Shown: piece by piece, positions 8,164 to 18,401 of the stretch | Position numbering within the stretch: the stretch's first letter is position 1 | How the letters are laid out: the number at the start of each line of letters is the position of its first letter | Origin: Modicisalibacter coralii | Lineage (GTDB): Bacteria; Pseudomonadota; Gammaproteobacteria; Pseudomonadales; Halomonadaceae | DNA length: 64,000 nucleotides | Direction: 5' to 3' | Assembly (NCBI RefSeq): GCF_004117855.1 | Contig: NZ_QWBW01000027.1 | Span: 1-64,000 of the forward strand | The notes under the pieces: generated by a model | What the model saw: only the letters and a program-made list of their open reading frames with translations | What the model was told of the DNA's origin: nothing | Databases searched by the model: none | Position numbers and translations under genes: made by a program

Positions 8164-8664
8164 TCAGCGGGGGCTGAAGCGCGACAGCCCCAGGACCGTC
8201 AGGGTGGCATCGCCCAGCCCCTCGACGGCGTCGACCTCGGCAAGGCGGGCATGATAGGCCTCGGAGAGGAAGGGCTTGCCGGCCAGCAGATGATCGAGAT
8301 ACTCCCGCGCCGGACGCAACGCGACCCGGGTACGTTCCGGAAGGGCGATATACACCCAGGCCTCGATCGGCCCCTCCGCGGTCTGCACGATGCGCGACTG
8401 GCGCTGGTAGTCGCGGGGGACGCCCTCGAACGGATCCATGAGTTCGATCTGGGCGGGCTCCATCAGCTCGAAAAGTGCCCCCTCGACCCGGCAACCGGGC
8501 TGATAGGCCACGTTGGCATGCGCGATGCCGGGAATCCGCGAGACCTTGTCGAAGCGCAGCGCATAATCCTCGAGCACGCCGGGCAGGGCCCGCCGGGTCT
8601 CGCCGATCCGGGCATCGACCCGGGCCACGTTCATGTTGCTGCCATAGGCGAAGTAGTAGGCCAT
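8164..8664 (-). CDS. Gamma-glutamylcyclotransferase-like protein
   Basis: A 166-residue protein of the AIG2/GGCT fold. The N-terminal substrate loop is MAYYFAYGSNMN (the YGSN motif of the family), and the likely acid-base Glu sits in MDPFEGVPRDYQR near residue 76. Family members release 5-oxoproline from gamma-glutamyl peptides or amines, and the exact substrate cannot be read here. The start is fixed by the YGSN motif and by an internal GGAGG box. The ATG follows the stop of the yqcC-like gene by one base, so the pair is probably translationally coupled. Confidence 0.85.
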   Translation of the reverse strand: MAYYFAYGSNMNVARVDARIGETRRALPGVLEDYALRFDKVSRIPGIAHANVAYQPGCRVEGALFELMEPAQIELMDPFEGVPRDYQRQSRIVQTAEGPIEAWVYIALPERTRVALRPAREYLDHLLAGKPFLSEAYHARLAEVDAVEGLGDATLTVLGLSRFSPR

Positions 8665-8665
8665 G

Positions 8666-8992
8666 TCAGGCCTCCGTGACGATTCGGTCGACCTCGGCGA
8701 CGGCCGCCACCACCACCGCACGGGTGCTGGTCCGTGACGCCTGCAGATAGGCCTCGGCGGCCGGCGCGACCTGGCAGGTCGCCGGCAGCGTGGCACGGGC
8801 GTCGATCAGCGCCTGAAGACGCGGAATGAAGACGTAGCGCAGCCACTGGGGCAGTTCCATGCGGTCGACGCAGAAGGGCTCGCGGCTGTCGAAGGCCTCG
8901 GGTTCCGGACGCGCGGTATTCCACAGATCGACGCTGCGCAGGGTCGACTCGAGATTCTCGAGGGCCTGCTCGAGTTCGTGATGGGCAGTCAT
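8666..8992 (-). CDS. yqcC: YqcC family protein
   Basis: A 108-residue soluble helical protein matching the YqcC (DUF446) family. Compare FCVDRMELPQWLRYVFIPRL with the family pattern FxxDTMEPxEWLQWVxIPRM, and the spacing of VAPAAEAYLQ. The function of the family is not established. The ATG at 8992 has an AAGGAAAG box 8 bases upstream; a longer in-frame start lacks one. In many gammaproteobacteria yqcC sits beside truC (tRNA pseudouridine synthase) or, in pseudomonad relatives, a DUF3549 gene, as here on the divergent strand. Confidence 0.85.
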   Translation of the reverse strand: MTAHHELEQALENLESTLRSVDLWNTARPEPEAFDSREPFCVDRMELPQWLRYVFIPRLQALIDARATLPATCQVAPAAEAYLQASRTSTRAVVVAAVAEVDRIVTEA

Positions 8993-9270
8993 GGTCTTTC
9001 CTTTGCGTGTCTCTGGTCTACGCCCCATTATCCGAACTCACGGCGGTGCTGGCCAGACGGGCGAGCGCGGACAGCCGATGACGCCGAGCCCCGGGAGAAT
9101 TCACAGAATCCCTGAAAGACCCTGTGGATAAGCGTGGGAAAAGCCGCGCCTGCGCCCGAAACATGCCGGCCGGCGGCCAGCGATCAAGGATTGACCACCC
9201 CTCGGTCCGACAAGGCTGGAAAGCCGACCGACGACGCGCTACAGTGCGCGCCGCCAGATACGAGGACGCC
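8993..9270. other. Divergent intergenic region (yqcC / DUF3549)
   Basis: The 278 bases between the divergent starts should hold both promoters. A TTGACC hexamer is visible near 9192, but I see no well-placed -10 partner, no palindrome and no small gene. Confidence 0.3.
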
Positions 9271-10299
9271 ATGCAGCCGATACTCACGCTTTGCGACTTC
9301 TTCACGCGCAGCGGTGCGCGCAGCCGGTTCTATACCCTGGGCCGCCGTGTCGCCCCCTGTGACGCCGAGACCCTCGCCGCCTTCGAGGCCGGCGAACGGG
9401 CCTGGCCGGCACCCTGGCTAGGCCGCGCGCAGTTGGCCTGTGTCTTCCAGTGGCGACCGGAGAGCGACCCGCTGGTGTGGTTTCTTTCGCTGCCGCTCGA
9501 CGAACAGGGCCATCTCGATCCTGCCCCCCGCGATGCCTTCCTGCAACGTCTTCTGGAAACGCTGGGCCGCACCGCGGGGCAGCTCGAGGACGGCGACAAG
9601 GCGCCCATCGACAATCTCATGCAGGACAATCCGCTGGCGTTCACCCCCGAGCTGACCCAGCGTGCCCTGCTCCACGCCCGGGCCAATGCCGATTTCGAGT
9701 GCCCCGCCAGCGAGCACATCGAGCCGGTCGAAGCCTTCTTGACCGGCCAGACGCCGGACGCAGCCTGGCAGGCCCTGGGCCTGCAGGGTATCGCCGACTT
9801 CTGCGTGCGCCACGACAGCGACCAGGCAAGCGCTCTTGCCGCGCGCCTGGCGAGCCTGCCGGTCGACGTGCTGCGCCCCCTGTGCCAGTGTCTGGAACAC
9901 GTCGCCCCGGCGCCGGCGCTGGTCGATGCCCTGATCGCGCGGGGCGAGGCAGCGGCCCGGGCGGGCGATCTGGAAACCTTCTGCGCCTGCGTGCGCGCCG
10001 TCGGGCACGGCGCCGGCGAGCGTGTCGGCCCCTGGTACGACGCGCTGCTGCAGGATCCCGCGGCCTGCGGGCCGGACCTGCTGGCGGCGATCGCCGCCCG
10101 CGGCTGGGCCCAGCTCGAGGACGAGCGACGCCTGCCGCTGTTCCTCGACGCCCTGGCTCGCCAGTCCGGCGAAGGCTTCGTCAGCGTGGTACGGGACCTG
10201 GCATTGGTGCCTCGCCTGCGGTTACCGTTGTTGATGACGCTGCGTCAGGCGCCGCCGGACTCCGCGGTCGGCCGACGCCTGAGCCCACTCCATCGTTGA
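9271..10299 (+). CDS. DUF3549 family protein
   Basis: A 342-residue soluble protein starting MQPILTLCDFFTRSGARSRF. I chose ATG 9271 because the conserved region begins at that Met (a short 'search for the key residue' stretch, FYTLGRRVAPCDAETLAAFE) and GAGGA lies just upstream; the longer frame is implausible. The C-terminal two thirds are built of helical repeats rich in Leu and Ala, suggesting a scaffold. The family is typical of Pseudomonas and Halomonas relatives and has no known function. It lies divergent from yqcC, a recurrent neighbour, and 16 bases ahead of rimB. Confidence 0.8.
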   Translation: MQPILTLCDFFTRSGARSRFYTLGRRVAPCDAETLAAFEAGERAWPAPWLGRAQLACVFQWRPESDPLVWFLSLPLDEQGHLDPAPRDAFLQRLLETLGRTAGQLEDGDKAPIDNLMQDNPLAFTPELTQRALLHARANADFECPASEHIEPVEAFLTGQTPDAAWQALGLQGIADFCVRHDSDQASALAARLASLPVDVLRPLCQCLEHVAPAPALVDALIARGEAAARAGDLETFCACVRAVGHGAGERVGPWYDALLQDPAACGPDLLAAIAARGWAQLEDERRLPLFLDALARQSGEGFVSVVRDLALVPRLRLPLLMTLRQAPPDSAVGRRLSPLHR

Positions 10300-10315
10300 C
10301 GCGAGCGTACGCCCG

Positions 10316-10753
10316 ATGAAAGCACTGCCCTATCATGCCAAAGCGGTAATCGGTCGCCGCGAGATGGTCACCCTGCCGGCGCTCGGCCTGACACTGTGCT
10401 GCAAGGCCGACAGCGGGGCCCGCACGTCCTCGCTGCATGCCGAAGAGATCGAGACCTACGAGGAGGACGGCCACATGTGGGTCAGCTTCGTGACCCGCGG
10501 CAGCGGTCCCGACAGCCCGCCGCACCCGGTGCGTCTGCACCTCCACGACCGGCGTCGGGTGACCAGCTCCAACGGCCAGGCCGAGTGGCGCTACGTGATC
10601 CGTACCCCCATGCAACTCGGCGATCTCGAATATCCGGTGGAATTGACCCTGGCCGACCGGCGCGACATGCGCCACCCTATGTTGCTGGGGCGGCGCGCCA
10701 TGCGCCGGCTACTGGTCGCCCCTGGCGCCGCCTTCCTGCACGGCGAACCCTGA
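10316..10753 (+). CDS. rimB: RimB-type retropepsin-like protease linked to RimK
   Basis: A 145-residue protein of the family often labelled ATP-dependent zinc protease (PF05618). The retropepsin-like active-site loop is CKADSGARTSSLHA near residue 31, with Asp in the D-S-G triplet, and the partner region is HPMLLGRRAMRR near residue 118. In Pseudomonas, RimB trims the poly-glutamate tail that RimK adds to ribosomal protein S6. The gene sits 48 bases before rimK, the usual pairing, and 16 bases after the DUF3549 gene. RimA, the third member known in Pseudomonas, is not in this window. Confidence 0.85.
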   Translation: MKALPYHAKAVIGRREMVTLPALGLTLCCKADSGARTSSLHAEEIETYEEDGHMWVSFVTRGSGPDSPPHPVRLHLHDRRRVTSSNGQAEWRYVIRTPMQLGDLEYPVELTLADRRDMRHPMLLGRRAMRRLLVAPGAAFLHGEP

Positions 10754-10801
10754 TCTCTGCGCCTCGCGCGCTCCCCCTTCTCTCCCGCTCCGGAGACCGC
10801 A

Positions 10802-11710
10802 ATGCATCTCGCCCTGCTCTCGCGCAATCGCAACCTGTACTCCACTCGCCGGCTGATCGAGGCGGCACAGAATCGCGGCCATACCGTGCGCGTGATCGAC
10901 ACGCTGCGCTGTTACATGAACATCGCCTCGCACCGCCCGTCGATTCACTACAAGGGCGCCGAACTCGAGCGCTTCGACGCGGTGATCCCGCGCATCGGCG
11001 CCTCGGTGACCTTCTACGGCTGTGCCGTGTTGCGCCAGTTCGAGATGATGAGCACCTACGTGCTCAACGATTCCGTGGCGATCACCCGCTCGCGGGACAA
11101 GTTGCGCTCGCTGCAGTTGCTGTCGCGCAAGGGACTGGGCCTGCCGATCACCGGCTTCGCGCATTCCCCGGACGACATCCCCGATCTGATCACCATGGTC
11201 AAGGGCGCGCCGCTGGTCATCAAGCTGCTCGAAGGGACCCAGGGCATCGGCGTGGTGCTCGCCGAGACCAACCAGGCGGCGGAAAGCGTGATCCAGGCCT
11301 TCATGGGCATGAAGGCCAACATCATGGTCCAGGAGTACATCAAGGAAGCCAAGGGCGCCGACATCCGCTGCCTGGTGATCGGCGACAAGGTGGTGGCCTC
11401 GATGAAGCGTCAGGCGGCGGAGGGCGAATTCCGGTCCAACCTCCACCGCGGCGGCAGCGCCAGCGTGATCCGCATCACCCCCGAAGAGCGCTCGACGGCG
11501 ATTCGTGCCGCCAAGGCGATGGGCCTGCGCGTGGCGGGCGTCGACCTGCTGCGCTCCAACCACGGCCCGGTGATCATGGAGGTCAACTCGTCGCCAGGCC
11601 TGCAGGGCATCGAGACGGCCACCGGCCGCGATATCGCCGGGCTGGTCATCGAGCACCTGGAAAAGCACGCCGTGACACCGCGCAAGGCGCCACCCAAGCC
11701 CAAGGGTTAA
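10802..11710 (+). CDS. rimK: Ribosomal protein S6 modification enzyme RimK
   Basis: A 302-residue ATP-grasp ligase of full family length. The N-terminal preATP-grasp part begins [21 protein letters not shown]. The ATP-binding segment includes [15 protein letters not shown] near residue 140, and the metal-binding end is [17 protein letters not shown] near residue 260 with the E and N of the family. RimK adds glutamates to the C-terminus of ribosomal protein S6, changing ribosome function and proteome allocation; in Pseudomonas its activity responds to c-di-GMP. It is read with rimB. A weak hairpin (TCGGGG at 11734, CCCCGA at 11746) may end the unit. Confidence 0.95.
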   Translation: MHLALLSRNRNLYSTRRLIEAAQNRGHTVRVIDTLRCYMNIASHRPSIHYKGAELERFDAVIPRIGASVTFYGCAVLRQFEMMSTYVLNDSVAITRSRDKLRSLQLLSRKGLGLPITGFAHSPDDIPDLITMVKGAPLVIKLLEGTQGIGVVLAETNQAAESVIQAFMGMKANIMVQEYIKEAKGADIRCLVIGDKVVASMKRQAAEGEFRSNLHRGGSASVIRITPEERSTAIRAAKAMGLRVAGVDLLRSNHGPVIMEVNSSPGLQGIETATGRDIAGLVIEHLEKHAVTPRKAPPKPKG

Positions 11711-11840
11711 GTCTGCTCGCCCCCTGCCGATAATCGGGGCTATCACCCCGACTTTGGAAACACACAATTTCTTCGCGGCAGGGGTAGCAAAACAGTGTTT
11801 CGGGCCGCACAATCTGCGTCACCGGAGGAGGTGACCGCTC

Positions 11841-12287
11841 ATGTTTCTCGATAATCGCCAAGTGGCGATGGACAACGTACTGGAAGCGCTGGCCGACAGC
11901 CTGGATTACTTCCAGGACAATCTCGAACGCCTGCGCCCGACGCTGCGCGAAGCCCTCGAGTCCCACTACGACGAACGCAGCGAGGCGATGCGCGAGCTCC
12001 AGACGCTGGCCAAGCGGCACCTCAACCTCCTGCCCCGCGACGCCGACGTCGAGCGCGACGACTACCTCTGGCTGTGGAGCCGCCTGAAGAGCTTCGTCGG
12101 CGACGACAGCCAGGTGCTGGTCGGCGAACTCCTCGAGCAGGAGCGCGTGGTCATGCAGTCGCTGTCGACCCTCTATACCCACCCGCTGCCCGACGAGATC
12201 GAGCCGGTTATCGAGCGCTGCTGGAAAGGGTGCCGAGCGCTGATCCGCGAACTCTACAAGCTGCAGAAGCCCAAGGCGCGGCGCTGA
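11841..12287 (+). CDS. Ferritin-like (PA2169/DUF2383-type) helical protein
   Basis: A 148-residue all-helical protein with no signal peptide. The order of segments resembles the DUF2383 family: an early amphipathic helix (VLEALADSLDYFQDNLERL), a middle helix with ERSEAMRELQ, then LKSFVGDDSQVLVGELLEQE and the closing LPDEIEPVIERC helix, which parallels LPPEVRAVVER in family members. The latter fold as four-helix bundles in the ferritin-like clan, with no proven activity. GGAGGAGGT lies about 10 bases before the ATG. A stress role is guessed for the family; nothing here tests it. Confidence 0.65.
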   Translation: MFLDNRQVAMDNVLEALADSLDYFQDNLERLRPTLREALESHYDERSEAMRELQTLAKRHLNLLPRDADVERDDYLWLWSRLKSFVGDDSQVLVGELLEQERVVMQSLSTLYTHPLPDEIEPVIERCWKGCRALIRELYKLQKPKARR

Positions 12288-12324
12288 CATCCCGAGGGCC
12301 GCTCGACGCGGCCACCCGGCCCGA

Positions 12325-13530
12325 TCAGCCCCCGGACGGCAAGCCGTGCAGCAGCCGTTCTATCGCCTCCGGCGTCTCGGCGAGCAACCGCCCGGCCTCG
12401 CGGGCAAACAGCGGGTCCTCGTAAGCGTGCGCCGCGGCGAGTAGATTGCCCAGCGCTTCGCTGCCGTCGAACGTTCCGATGCCGTCGTAAGGCCAGGCCC
12501 GGGGATCCGTCGCGTAACCGGCAACGAACCGAAATCCCGCCTGCAGGCTCCGCCCATGGCTCTGGTAATGCCAGAGGTCTTCACCGAGGCCGTCGGCGTA
12601 GCGTGCCAGCTTAGCATAGGCTTGCAGATTGAAATTGCTGTAGTGCCAGGGACGCGTACGCGCCAGTTCCTCGGGCTGCTTCCCCGCCGGCGTGAATTGC
12701 GTCACGATCCGTTCACGGGTCTTGTCCAACTGCTCCCTGGCGACCCCGGGCTGATGGGTGAACAGCGCGAAGGCCACGACCTGAGCGTCGTACCAGGTGC
12801 CGTGATTGTTCGTCGCCCGCCCCTCTTCGATACCGTGGTCACTGGTCAGCAACCAATTCAGGAACGCCCGGTACCAGTCCTGCACCGCCCGGTATTCCTC
12901 GGGGGCCAACACCCCGGCCGGGCGAATCAGCTCTATGCTGTCGGCGACCGCAATCAGCACGCGGCTGTCGATGATGCCGATGTCGCGGCCGGCGACGCGA
13001 CCGGGAATCGCCTGGGCGTAGCGCATGTTGGGGTTCATGCGGGTATCGTCGGCGACGAACCAGTGCACCAGCTGGCGCGCCGCCTTTTTCGCGTAGGCGA
13101 TCTCGCCCGTGAAATGGTAGGCCAGCCCCAGGGCCTCGACGTCGCTGGCGAAATCGAGCATCCGCTGCTTGTCGGTAGCACCGGACTTGGTGGCCATGTT
13201 GTACTCGCCGTCCCGATGCACATAGGGCAAGCCATCCGGCGTGTCCGGGTTGGGCCACCAGTAAGGGGCGAAGCTGAAATAATCGTGCGGGTCGCCGCTG
13301 GCAGGCAACTGCGTCTTGTCGGTCACGGAATACAGCGGCGCATCCAGCGCGTCGTCGGCCGCGTCGGTCAGTGCGCGCAGCGCGGCCACGGCCGATGCTT
13401 GCCGATCGACGATCGCCGCCTGACTGGCGGCCAGCGCGTCCGGCGGGTAAGTGATGAAACGGGGCTCACCGGCCCGGGCCGTCAGGCTCGCCAGCAGCCC
13501 ACCCAGCGCCATGATGAAAAGAACTCGCAT
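12325..13530 (-). CDS. Secreted alginate-lyase-family (PF05426) polysaccharide lyase
   Basis: A 401-residue protein with a signal peptide (MRVLFIMALGGLLASLTARA, cleavage before GEP) followed by an alpha-toroid lyase domain. Diagnostic motifs are the SFAPYWWPNPDTPDG aromatic cluster near residue 85 and NNHGTWYDAQ near residue 244, where Asn and His are expected catalytic residues, then RPWHYSNFNLQAY. Members of PF05426 cleave alginate or other polyuronates by beta-elimination. This one differs from AlgL and is closer to the stand-alone family group with the Y-W-W-P motif. It may degrade the polymer made by the operon at 20.9-31.2 kb, but it is on the opposite strand and 7.4 kb away, so the link is inferred. 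Confidence 0.85.
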   Translation of the reverse strand: MRVLFIMALGGLLASLTARAGEPRFITYPPDALAASQAAIVDRQASAVAALRALTDAADDALDAPLYSVTDKTQLPASGDPHDYFSFAPYWWPNPDTPDGLPYVHRDGEYNMATKSGATDKQRMLDFASDVEALGLAYHFTGEIAYAKKAARQLVHWFVADDTRMNPNMRYAQAIPGRVAGRDIGIIDSRVLIAVADSIELIRPAGVLAPEEYRAVQDWYRAFLNWLLTSDHGIEEGRATNNHGTWYDAQVVAFALFTHQPGVAREQLDKTRERIVTQFTPAGKQPEELARTRPWHYSNFNLQAYAKLARYADGLGEDLWHYQSHGRSLQAGFRFVAGYATDPRAWPYDGIGTFDGSEALGNLLAAAHAYEDPLFAREAGRLLAETPEAIERLLHGLPSGG

Positions 13531-13605
13531 GCCGGGATCCTTCCCGAGTGAATGACAGGAACGCTTGCGGTTCCCGTGTTGGCAGAGAGTGACGCCGTCA
13601 GCGTG

Positions 13606-14283
13606 TCACCCCTGAGGAGCGATGTGCAATGGTTCGCGGGGCCCCAGGAAATAGGGCTCGCGCTGCCAGAGGTACAGGTCGCCGAGCATCGCCACGCGGG
13701 CCAGCCACTCGCGCGCCCGCAGCCGCCACTCGCCCTCCACCGGCCCCGAGGGTGCCGCGCATCCGTAGGCTTCGATGCCCATTGCCCGGGCGATGTAGAG
13801 CGCCCGGGGAAGATGCCAGCCCTGGGTGATCAGCAAGGCCCGGTGGACGCCGAAGATCTCGCGGGCCCGCACCACGGTATCGAAGGTGCTGAACCCGGCG
13901 TAATCGAGGGTCATGTCGGCATCGCGCACGTTGTCCTCGCGCAGGTCGCGCCACATGGTGACCGGTTCGTTGTAATAGCGGGTGCGATTGTCGCCGGAAA
14001 GCAGCAGATGCTGGACGCGGTGCATGCGCAACAGACGCGCCGCGGCATTGAGGCGTGCCATGTAGTGCGGGTTGCGGCCGCCGCCACGTGCCCAGTAGGA
14101 GGTGCCGAAGACGATGCCCACCGGTGCCGCGCGGCACAGCAGCAGATCGTCTTCGATGACCCCGCGGGTGCGGGCCAGCACCCACAGATTGGCCGCCAGC
14201 ACCACGCCGGCGGCCGTCAGCAGCAGGGCGCCGCCCAGCAGCGACACTCGTTTCAGCCAGCCCATCGCACGCCTCGGCGCCAT
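13606..14283 (-). CDS. sanA: SanA-like membrane protein (DUF218)
   Basis: A 225-residue protein with one N-terminal membrane segment (about residues 14-34) and a periplasmic DUF218 domain. Motifs fit SanA/YdcF relatives: VGIVFGTSYWARGG near residue 54, HLLLSGDNR, and TFDTVVRAREIFG followed by LITQGWHLPRALYIARAMG. E. coli SanA affects envelope permeability and vancomycin exclusion at high temperature; the chemistry is unknown. Length agrees with SanA (239 residues). It lies just downstream of the SUF operon on the same strand but after a 94-base gap, so it is probably a separate unit. Confidence 0.85.
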   Translation of the reverse strand: MAPRRAMGWLKRVSLLGGALLLTAAGVVLAANLWVLARTRGVIEDDLLLCRAAPVGIVFGTSYWARGGGRNPHYMARLNAAARLLRMHRVQHLLLSGDNRTRYYNEPVTMWRDLREDNVRDADMTLDYAGFSTFDTVVRAREIFGVHRALLITQGWHLPRALYIARAMGIEAYGCAAPSGPVEGEWRLRAREWLARVAMLGDLYLWQREPYFLGPREPLHIAPQG

Positions 14284-14377
14284 CGTCTCTCCGGCCTCAA
14301 GGGATCATCAGCGCTCGAATCGTAACCGGGGCGCACGCCTCCCTCAAGCGACCGGATCGCCCGGAAGAGCGCTCCGT

Positions 14378-14956
14378 TCAGAACAACCCCAGTTCGAGCC
14401 TGGCCTCCTCGGTCATCATCTCGCGGCTCCAGGGCGGGTCGAAGACGATGTCGATGTGCACCCGGGAGATCTGCGCCGCGCCGAGGATCTTGCGGCGGGC
14501 ATCCTCGGCGATCACGTCCCCCATGCCGCAGCCCGGCGCGGTCAGGGTCATGCGCACGGTGACCACGCGCTCGCCACTCAGCAGGTGCTCGATACGACAG
14601 CCGTAGACCAGTCCCAGATCGACGATGTTGACCGGGATCTCGGGATCGTAGCAGGTGCGCAACTGCTCCCAGACGAAGCGCTCTAGCGTCTCGTCGTCGG
14701 CGTCCGCGGGCAGGGTCGGCCGTGGCAACGCCTCGAGCCCCAGGGCGTCGAGGTCGCTGCCCTCGATCAGATACAAGCGCCCTTCGAAGGACACACTGAC
14801 GGTGCTGCCCTTGGCCTGCATCACCGAGACGACCGAATCCTCGACGAGGGTGACGGTCTTGCCGAAGGGAATCGAGATTGCGTCCACGTCTCGTTGCAGG
14901 GGCATTTCCTGCCCCTTGTGGAGACTTTCCAGTTGATCCATCTGCGCGTCTGCCAT
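14378..14956 (-). CDS. sufT: SufT, iron-sulphur cluster assembly factor (MIP18/DUF59 domain)
   Basis: A 192-residue protein with an N-terminal extension typical of SufT and a C-terminal DUF59 domain (about residues 95-175). The latter shows TCYDPEIPVNIVDLGLVYG, the LTAPGCGMGD motif with its conserved Cys, and the closing FDPPWSREMMTEEAR. SufT proteins help mature particular Fe-S proteins under high demand. It is the last gene of the SUF operon, starting 4 bases after the sufS stop. I chose ATG 14956 by that spacing; ATG 14941 is an alternative. Confidence 0.92.
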   Translation of the reverse strand: MADAQMDQLESLHKGQEMPLQRDVDAISIPFGKTVTLVEDSVVSVMQAKGSTVSVSFEGRLYLIEGSDLDALGLEALPRPTLPADADDETLERFVWEQLRTCYDPEIPVNIVDLGLVYGCRIEHLLSGERVVTVRMTLTAPGCGMGDVIAEDARRKILGAAQISRVHIDIVFDPPWSREMMTEEARLELGLF

Positions 14957-14960
14957 GCCC

Positions 14961-16202
14961 CTAGCGTACCATTCCGATGACGCGCGTGAGCGCAGCGACG
15001 AAGATATCGATCTCCTCCGGCGTGTTGTAGGCGGCGAAGGAGGCCCGGCAGGTCGCCTCGACGCCGAAGTGATGCAGCAGCGGCTGGGCACAGTGATTGC
15101 CGGTGCGGATCGCCACGCCGAGCTGATCGATCAGCAAGGCGATATCCTGCGCATGGGCACCGTCGACGACGAAGGACACCACCCCGGCCTTCTGCGGCGC
15201 GGTCCCCAGAATATGCAGGCCATCGATGCGGCCCAGCTCCCGATGAGCATGTGCCAGCAGGCCGTGTTCCCAGTCGCGGATCAGCGCGATGCCGATCTCG
15301 TCGACCCACTCGAGGGCACGCCCGAGTGCGATCACGTCGGCCACCGACGGCGTACCGGCCTCGAACTTGTGGGGGACGTCGGCGAACGTCGAGCCTTCCT
15401 CGAAGGAAACCGTGCGAATCATCTCGCCGCCGCCCTGCCAGGGGGGCATGGCCTCGAGCAGATGCGCCTTGCCGTAGAGTGCCCCGGCGCCGGTCGGGCC
15501 ATAGACCTTGTGCCCCGAAAAGGCGTAGAAGTCGGCATCGATGGCGACCACGTCGACCGGCTCGTGAGGCGCGGCCTGGGCACCGTCGACGAGGATCAGT
15601 GCGCCCTGCTCGTGGGCGATGCGCGCCATCTCGGCGACCGGGTTGATGGTGCCGAAGGCATTGGACACGTGGTTGACGGCGACCAGGCGGGTGCGTTCGC
15701 CGACCAGGTCGCGATAGGCCGCCATGTCCAGGGCCCCGCGCTCGTCGACCGGGATCACCCGGATGGTGAAGCCGCGCTCCTTGGCCAGCAACTGCCAGGG
15801 CACGATGTTCGAGTGGTGCTCGAGACGCGAGATCAGCACCTCATCGCCGGGCCCCAGGTTGTGCCGGCCCCAGCTATGAACCACCAGGTTGATCGCCTCG
15901 GTGGTGCCGCGGGTGAAGACGATCTCGCGCGCCTGACCGGCCCCCAGAAACCGGCGCACGGTCTCGCGCGTGGCCTCGTAGGCCGCCGTCGCCTCGTCCG
16001 CCAGGGTGTGCAGGCCGCGGTGAATGTTGGCGTTGTAGTGACGGTAGTAATGATCGAGCGTCTCGAGCACCTGACGCGGCGTCTGGCTGGTCGCCGCGTT
16101 GTCCAGATACACCAGCGGCTTGCCGTGGACCTCGCGCTCGAGGATCGGAAAGTCGCGGCGTATCGCCGCCACGTCGAGGGTCAGGTCAGTCGTTGCGGTC
16201 AT
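14961..16202 (-). CDS. sufS: Cysteine desulfurase SufS
   Basis: A 413-residue class V aminotransferase-fold enzyme. The PLP lysine lies in FSGHKVYGPTGAG and the sulphur-carrying Cys in IRTGNHCAQPLLHHFGV, the short-loop arrangement of group II (SufS-type) desulfurases. Other hallmarks are YLDNAATSQTP near the N-terminus and the TRGTTEAINLV segment. It removes sulphur from cysteine and passes it to the SufBCD scaffold. The ATG at 16202 has GGGGGTG about 8 bases upstream and overlaps the sufD end by 17 bases; an in-frame GTG at 16211 is less well placed. No sufE or sufU gene is in the operon. Confidence 0.96.
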   Translation of the reverse strand: MTATTDLTLDVAAIRRDFPILEREVHGKPLVYLDNAATSQTPRQVLETLDHYYRHYNANIHRGLHTLADEATAAYEATRETVRRFLGAGQAREIVFTRGTTEAINLVVHSWGRHNLGPGDEVLISRLEHHSNIVPWQLLAKERGFTIRVIPVDERGALDMAAYRDLVGERTRLVAVNHVSNAFGTINPVAEMARIAHEQGALILVDGAQAAPHEPVDVVAIDADFYAFSGHKVYGPTGAGALYGKAHLLEAMPPWQGGGEMIRTVSFEEGSTFADVPHKFEAGTPSVADVIALGRALEWVDEIGIALIRDWEHGLLAHAHRELGRIDGLHILGTAPQKAGVVSFVVDGAHAQDIALLIDQLGVAIRTGNHCAQPLLHHFGVEATCRASFAAYNTPEEIDIFVAALTRVIGMVR

Positions 16203-17579
16203 CGGCGACACCCCCTTGTGACGCGCCCTCCTCGAGCAGGCCCGTCTCGACCAGGCTCCCCAGGTTGAAGCGCTCGGGCAGCTTGCCGGCCACGGCCAGT
16301 TCGACCCGTTCGGCGATGGCGTCCAGTCCGACCTTGTCCATCACCTCGCCGGCGAAGGCCAGGGTCAGCAGCCCGCGTGCGGTCTGTTCGTCGATGCCCC
16401 GCGAGCGCAGCGCGAACACCGCGTCCTCGTCGAGCTGGCCGGTGGTGGTGCCGTGGGCGCACTTGACGTCGTCGGCGTAGATCTCGAGTTCCGGCTTGGC
16501 ATCGATCTCGGCGCGATCGGAAAGCAGCAGGTTGGCGTTGCTCTGGTTGCCCTCGATCTGCTGGCTGTCGCGCTTGACCACCACCTTGCCGTTGAACACG
16601 CCGCGGGCGCGGTCGCCGAGGATGCCCTTGTAGTTCTCGTCGGAGAAGGTGCGCGGCGCGTTGTGGTTGACCAGGGTGTGGTTGTCGACGTGCTGCCGGC
16701 CCTGGGCGAAGAACAGCCCGTAGTACTGCGCCTCGGCGCCTTCGGCATTGAGCTCGGCGACCAGATCGTGACGCACCAGGGCGCCACCCAGGTCGACGTT
16801 GAAGGAGACGAAACGGCTGTCCCTGTCCTGCTCGACCTGCAGGCTCTGCACCAGCGCATCGCCCAGCGGCGCTTCCTGCAGGTTGTAGTGGGTGAGGATC
16901 GCCCCGCGCTCGAGGAAGACCTCGGCCACCACGTTGGTGAAGTTGGCGGCATCGCGCTCGCCGACGAAGTGCTCGAGCACCGTTGCCTGGCTGCGAGCGC
17001 CGGCCTGGATCAGCACCCGGGGGTGGCTCATCACGGCCTGCTCGTTGGCCCGCGAGAGAAACTGCACGACGATCGGCGGCTCGACCACGGTGCCCGGCGC
17101 CAGACGGATCACCGCGCCTTCCTCGGCGAAGGCCATGTTGAGCGCGGCGAACGCCGAGAACTCCACGCCGGTCAGGCGTCCCAGCACGGCGCCGACCGCC
17201 TCGTGATTGTCGGCGAGCGCCTGGGTCAGCGGCTCGACACTCGCGCCGTCCGGCAGGTCGGCGAGATCGGACAGCTCCGGCGAGAACACGCCGTCGACGA
17301 AGGTCAGGCGGATCGCCTCGATCGGCAGGGTCAGCGCGGCGGCCTGGGCCGGCGAGAAGTCGGCGTCGTCGGTCAGCGCGAACTCGCCGTCACGGATGCG
17401 GCGAACATCGGTGTACTTCCACTGCTCGACCCGCTTGGAGGGAAAGCCGATTGCCTCGAAACGCGCCGCCGCGGCCTGGCGCCGCGCGGCGATCCAGGTC
17501 GGCTCGGCGCCGCGCACCGCATCCCGGGCCTTCAGGCGTTCCAGAAAGCGCTGTTCTGCACTCGGTTGAATGTCTTCGC

Positions 17580-17583
<4 letters not shown>
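16186..17583 (-). CDS. sufD: SufD, scaffold subunit of the SUF complex
   Basis: A 465-residue SufB/D-family protein of the SufBC2D scaffold. The N-terminal helical part contains FPSKRVEQWKYTDVRR. The beta-helix core carries ILTHYNLQEAPLGDALVQS, DLGGALVRHDL and the conserved HNAPRTFSDENYKGIL. Near the C-terminus is ADDVKCAHGTTTGQLDEDAVF, with the conserved His used in cluster assembly. I chose GTG 17583: it overlaps the sufC stop as GTGA and has GGAGGAGT 6 bases upstream, a classic coupled start. An upstream ATG at 17607 lies inside sufC. Confidence 0.95.
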
Positions 17584-18332
<749 letters not shown>

Positions 18333-18401
18333 GTGTTGCCACCTTCAATCTGGATTCGAGAGCGCTACCACGCCCTGCGAAGAATATGTTGTCACTGCCG
18401 A

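Noticed and set aside
11734-11751. Intrinsic terminator after rimK
   Set aside because: The 6-bp stem (TCGGGG/CCCCGA) is short and no T run follows, so it is mentioned only within the rimK entry.
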